From Aquimarina latercula DSM 2041 (lineage in GTDB: Bacteria > Bacteroidota > Bacteroidia > Flavobacteriales > Flavobacteriaceae): DNA of 64,000 nucleotides. The stretch covers positions 62,001 to 126,000 of the forward strand of contig NZ_AUMK01000003.1 of assembly GCF_000430645.1 (NCBI RefSeq), read 5' to 3'. How positions within the stretch are numbered: position 1 is the stretch's first letter; every line of letters starts with the position of its first letter. This document shows, one piece after another, positions 62,648-64,000 of this stretch. The position numbers and the translations under genes are program-made. Under the pieces are notes generated by a model. That model was given only the letters and a program-made list of their open reading frames with translations. It was not told the origin of the DNA and ran no database searches.

Positions 62648-63376
62648 ATGAGGATCATACCTGCAATAGATATCATTGACGGAAAGTGTGTTCGCCTTTC
62701 TAAAGGAGATTATGATACTAAAAAAATATATAATGAAAATCCATTAGAAGTAGCAAAAGAATTTGAGGCTCATGGAATTCAATATTTACATTTAGTTGAT
62801 CTAGATGGTGCAAAATCTAAGCATATAGTAAATCATAAGGTGTTAGACCAGATAGCTTCTAAAACGGGTTTAAAAATTGATTTTGGAGGAGGTTTAAAAA
62901 CAGATGAAGATTTAAAAATAGCTTTTGATAGTGGTGCAAATCAAATTACTGGTGGTAGTATTGCAGTAAAGAATCCTGATATTTTTAAATCTTGGTTGCA
63001 AAAATTCGGGAGTGATAAAATTATTTTAGGAGCAGATGCACAACATGAAAAAATCGCAGTAAGTGGTTGGTTGGAAGAAAGTGATAAAGAGCTAATTCCT
63101 TTTGTTAAAGAATATAAAAAAGAGGGTGTGTCCTATGTGATTTGTACAGATATTAGTAAAGATGGGATGTTAGAAGGACCTTCTTTTGATTTGTATAGAA
63201 AAATGTTGAATGAAATAGGAGATATAAAGCTAATTGCTTCTGGAGGGATTTCAACTTTTGATGAATTACCAAAATTGGCTGAAATTGGATGTGAAGGAAC
63301 AATTATAGGAAAAGCAATTTATGAGAATCGAATAAGTTTAAAACAATTAGAGAATTATATTCTTCAAAACAGTTAG
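62648..63376 (+). CDS. hisA: phosphoribosylformimino-AICAR-phosphate isomerase
   Basis: 242 residues, TIM barrel with the half-barrel duplication. Catalytic Asp8 in [18 protein letters not shown] and a second Asp in [16 protein letters not shown]; phosphate-binding GGGLKT and ASGGIST and IGKAIYENR. Opens the ProFAR ring. Starts 17 bp after hisH. Confidence 0.95.
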   Translation: MRIIPAIDIIDGKCVRLSKGDYDTKKIYNENPLEVAKEFEAHGIQYLHLVDLDGAKSKHIVNHKVLDQIASKTGLKIDFGGGLKTDEDLKIAFDSGANQITGGSIAVKNPDIFKSWLQKFGSDKIILGADAQHEKIAVSGWLEESDKELIPFVKEYKKEGVSYVICTDISKDGMLEGPSFDLYRKMLNEIGDIKLIASGGISTFDELPKLAEIGCEGTIIGKAIYENRISLKQLENYILQNS

Positions 63377-63382
63377 TAAGTA

Positions 63383-63898
63383 ATGAAAGAGGAAATATCA
63401 CAAGAGTTTAAGGAGCAAATCTCCTATAGATTGGATGAAAGTCTTAGGATGATTACTATTAGTTTTGATCAACTTTCTGAAGATGATATATGGAAACGGT
63501 TTAATCAATCTTCAAATAGTATCGGAAATTTGATGCTTCATCTTTGTGGTAATATTACTCAATATGGTATAGCTTCTCTAGGAGGTTTGGAAGATGAAAG
63601 AGATAGGGATACTGAGTTTGAACCTAAAGAAGGTTTTTTGAAAGAAGAGTTGTTATTAAAACTTAATGAGACTTTAGAACAAGCCAAGACAATCTTGTTC
63701 GATTGTACTATTTCTGAATTAATGAGAAAACGAGAAGTGCAAGGGTTTACTTTTTCAGGAATTGGTATAATGATTCACGTGACTGAACATTTGTCTTATC
63801 ACACGGGGCAAATAGCTTTTTGGACAAAACAATTAAAGAATAAAGATTTAGGTTTTTATGAAGGTATGGATCTAAATATAAAAAATAAAGAAAACTAA
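63383..63898 (+). CDS. DinB family (DUF1572) protein inserted before hisF
   Basis: 171 residues, four-helix DinB-like bundle. Putative metal His residues: [10 protein letters not shown] (about residue 53), [20 protein letters not shown] (about 132-150). DinB/YfiT-like enzymes use a metal-bound thiol or mycothiol/bacillithiol-type cofactor, or hydrolyse small amides; the role here is unknown. Gap of 6 bp to hisA and overlap of one base with the hisF start codon (TAATG) show a tight operon unit. Confidence 0.85.
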   Translation: MKEEISQEFKEQISYRLDESLRMITISFDQLSEDDIWKRFNQSSNSIGNLMLHLCGNITQYGIASLGGLEDERDRDTEFEPKEGFLKEELLLKLNETLEQAKTILFDCTISELMRKREVQGFTFSGIGIMIHVTEHLSYHTGQIAFWTKQLKNKDLGFYEGMDLNIKNKEN

Positions 63899-64000
63899 TG
63901 TTAACTAAAAGAATTGTACCGTGTTTAGATATTAAAAACGGACGTACGGTAAAAGGAGTCAATTTTGTTGATTTAAGAGATGCTGGAGATCCAGTAGAAT
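63898..64000 (+). CDS. hisF: imidazole glycerol phosphate synthase, cyclase subunit (N-terminal part)
   Basis: Cut by the window end after 34 codons. [16 protein letters not shown] carries the conserved catalytic Asp11 of HisF, followed by [12 protein letters not shown]. The ATG overlaps the upstream stop (TAATG). The remaining barrel and hisIE should follow outside the window. Confidence 0.92.
   Translation, partial: MLTKRIVPCLDIKNGRTVKGVNFVDLRDAGDPVE

Noticed and set aside
1..64000. tRNA, rRNA, CRISPR array, insertion sequence or prophage
   Set aside because: No tRNA-like cloverleaf, no repeat array and no transposase or phage structural gene was recognised on either strand by eye; short degenerate remnants cannot be excluded.

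Overview
The window is AT-rich chromosomal DNA of a marine-type Bacteroidota, most likely a Flavobacteriaceae member close to Aquimarina or Tenacibaculum. The evidence is the set of families typical of that group (DUF4290, DUF2911, DUF3667, BatA-like VWA protein, IorAB-type molybdenum hydroxylase), promoters that fit the Bacteroidota consensus TTG-N19-TAnnTTTG, scarce Shine-Dalgarno sequences, and frequent A/T-tailed hairpin terminators. I saw no tRNA, rRNA, CRISPR array, insertion sequence or prophage. The assignment to a genus is inference.

Layout. 1-5 kb: a partial class IV aminotransferase, YqgE, an HU protein with a near-perfect promoter, and an fmt-recQ-ATPase operon. 5.2-9.5 kb: a molybdenum hydroxylase cluster (2Fe-2S subunit, Tat-exported MoCo subunit, XdhC, MobA-like nucleotidyltransferase). 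The last gene has no ATG/GTG/TTG in front of its conserved N-terminus. 9.6-13.4 kb: DUF493, DUF4290, murA (with the Asp form of the active-site loop) and a DbpA-like RNA helicase. 13.7-16.5 kb: a response-regulator/glycosyltransferase fusion next to a lone HPt protein, an orphan 32-codon transcription unit and a Crp/Fnr regulator.

16.7-28.6 kb: a single-strand, tightly packed catabolic block of thirteen genes. It has two acyl-CoA dehydrogenases, three SDRs, an ACAD10/11-type kinase, an enoyl-CoA isomerase, MaoC, two MDR reductases, a transglutaminase-like protein, a DUF1330 protein and a lipase. The adjacent kinase and ACAD11-like dehydrogenase point to 4-hydroxyacyl-CoA breakdown by phosphorylation. 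This is the most interesting candidate system here. 28.7-32.6 kb holds a small papain-like protease, a membrane sensor kinase and two small membrane proteins.

32.6-39.5 kb: a complete histidine-utilisation operon (hutH-I-U-G) divergent from a LysR regulator, with a textbook T-N11-A box between them. 39.7-46.8 kb: an outer-membrane barrel, a SnoaL-like protein, a photolyase-SDR-SRPBCC operon with two dyads in its promoter, a STAS-like protein, aquaporin, DUF2911 and a Gfo/Idh oxidoreductase. 47-56.4 kb: FabG, VWA protein, prohibitin, a TPR hybrid kinase, a 59-residue membrane protein with an unknown partner, and an HhH/OmpA pair. 56.5-64 kb: the histidine biosynthesis operon hisGDCBHAF, preceded by a leader peptide with four consecutive His codons and an attenuator, and interrupted by DUF3667 and DinB-family genes. 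Histidine synthesis and breakdown therefore lie about 18 kb apart, each with its own visible control element.
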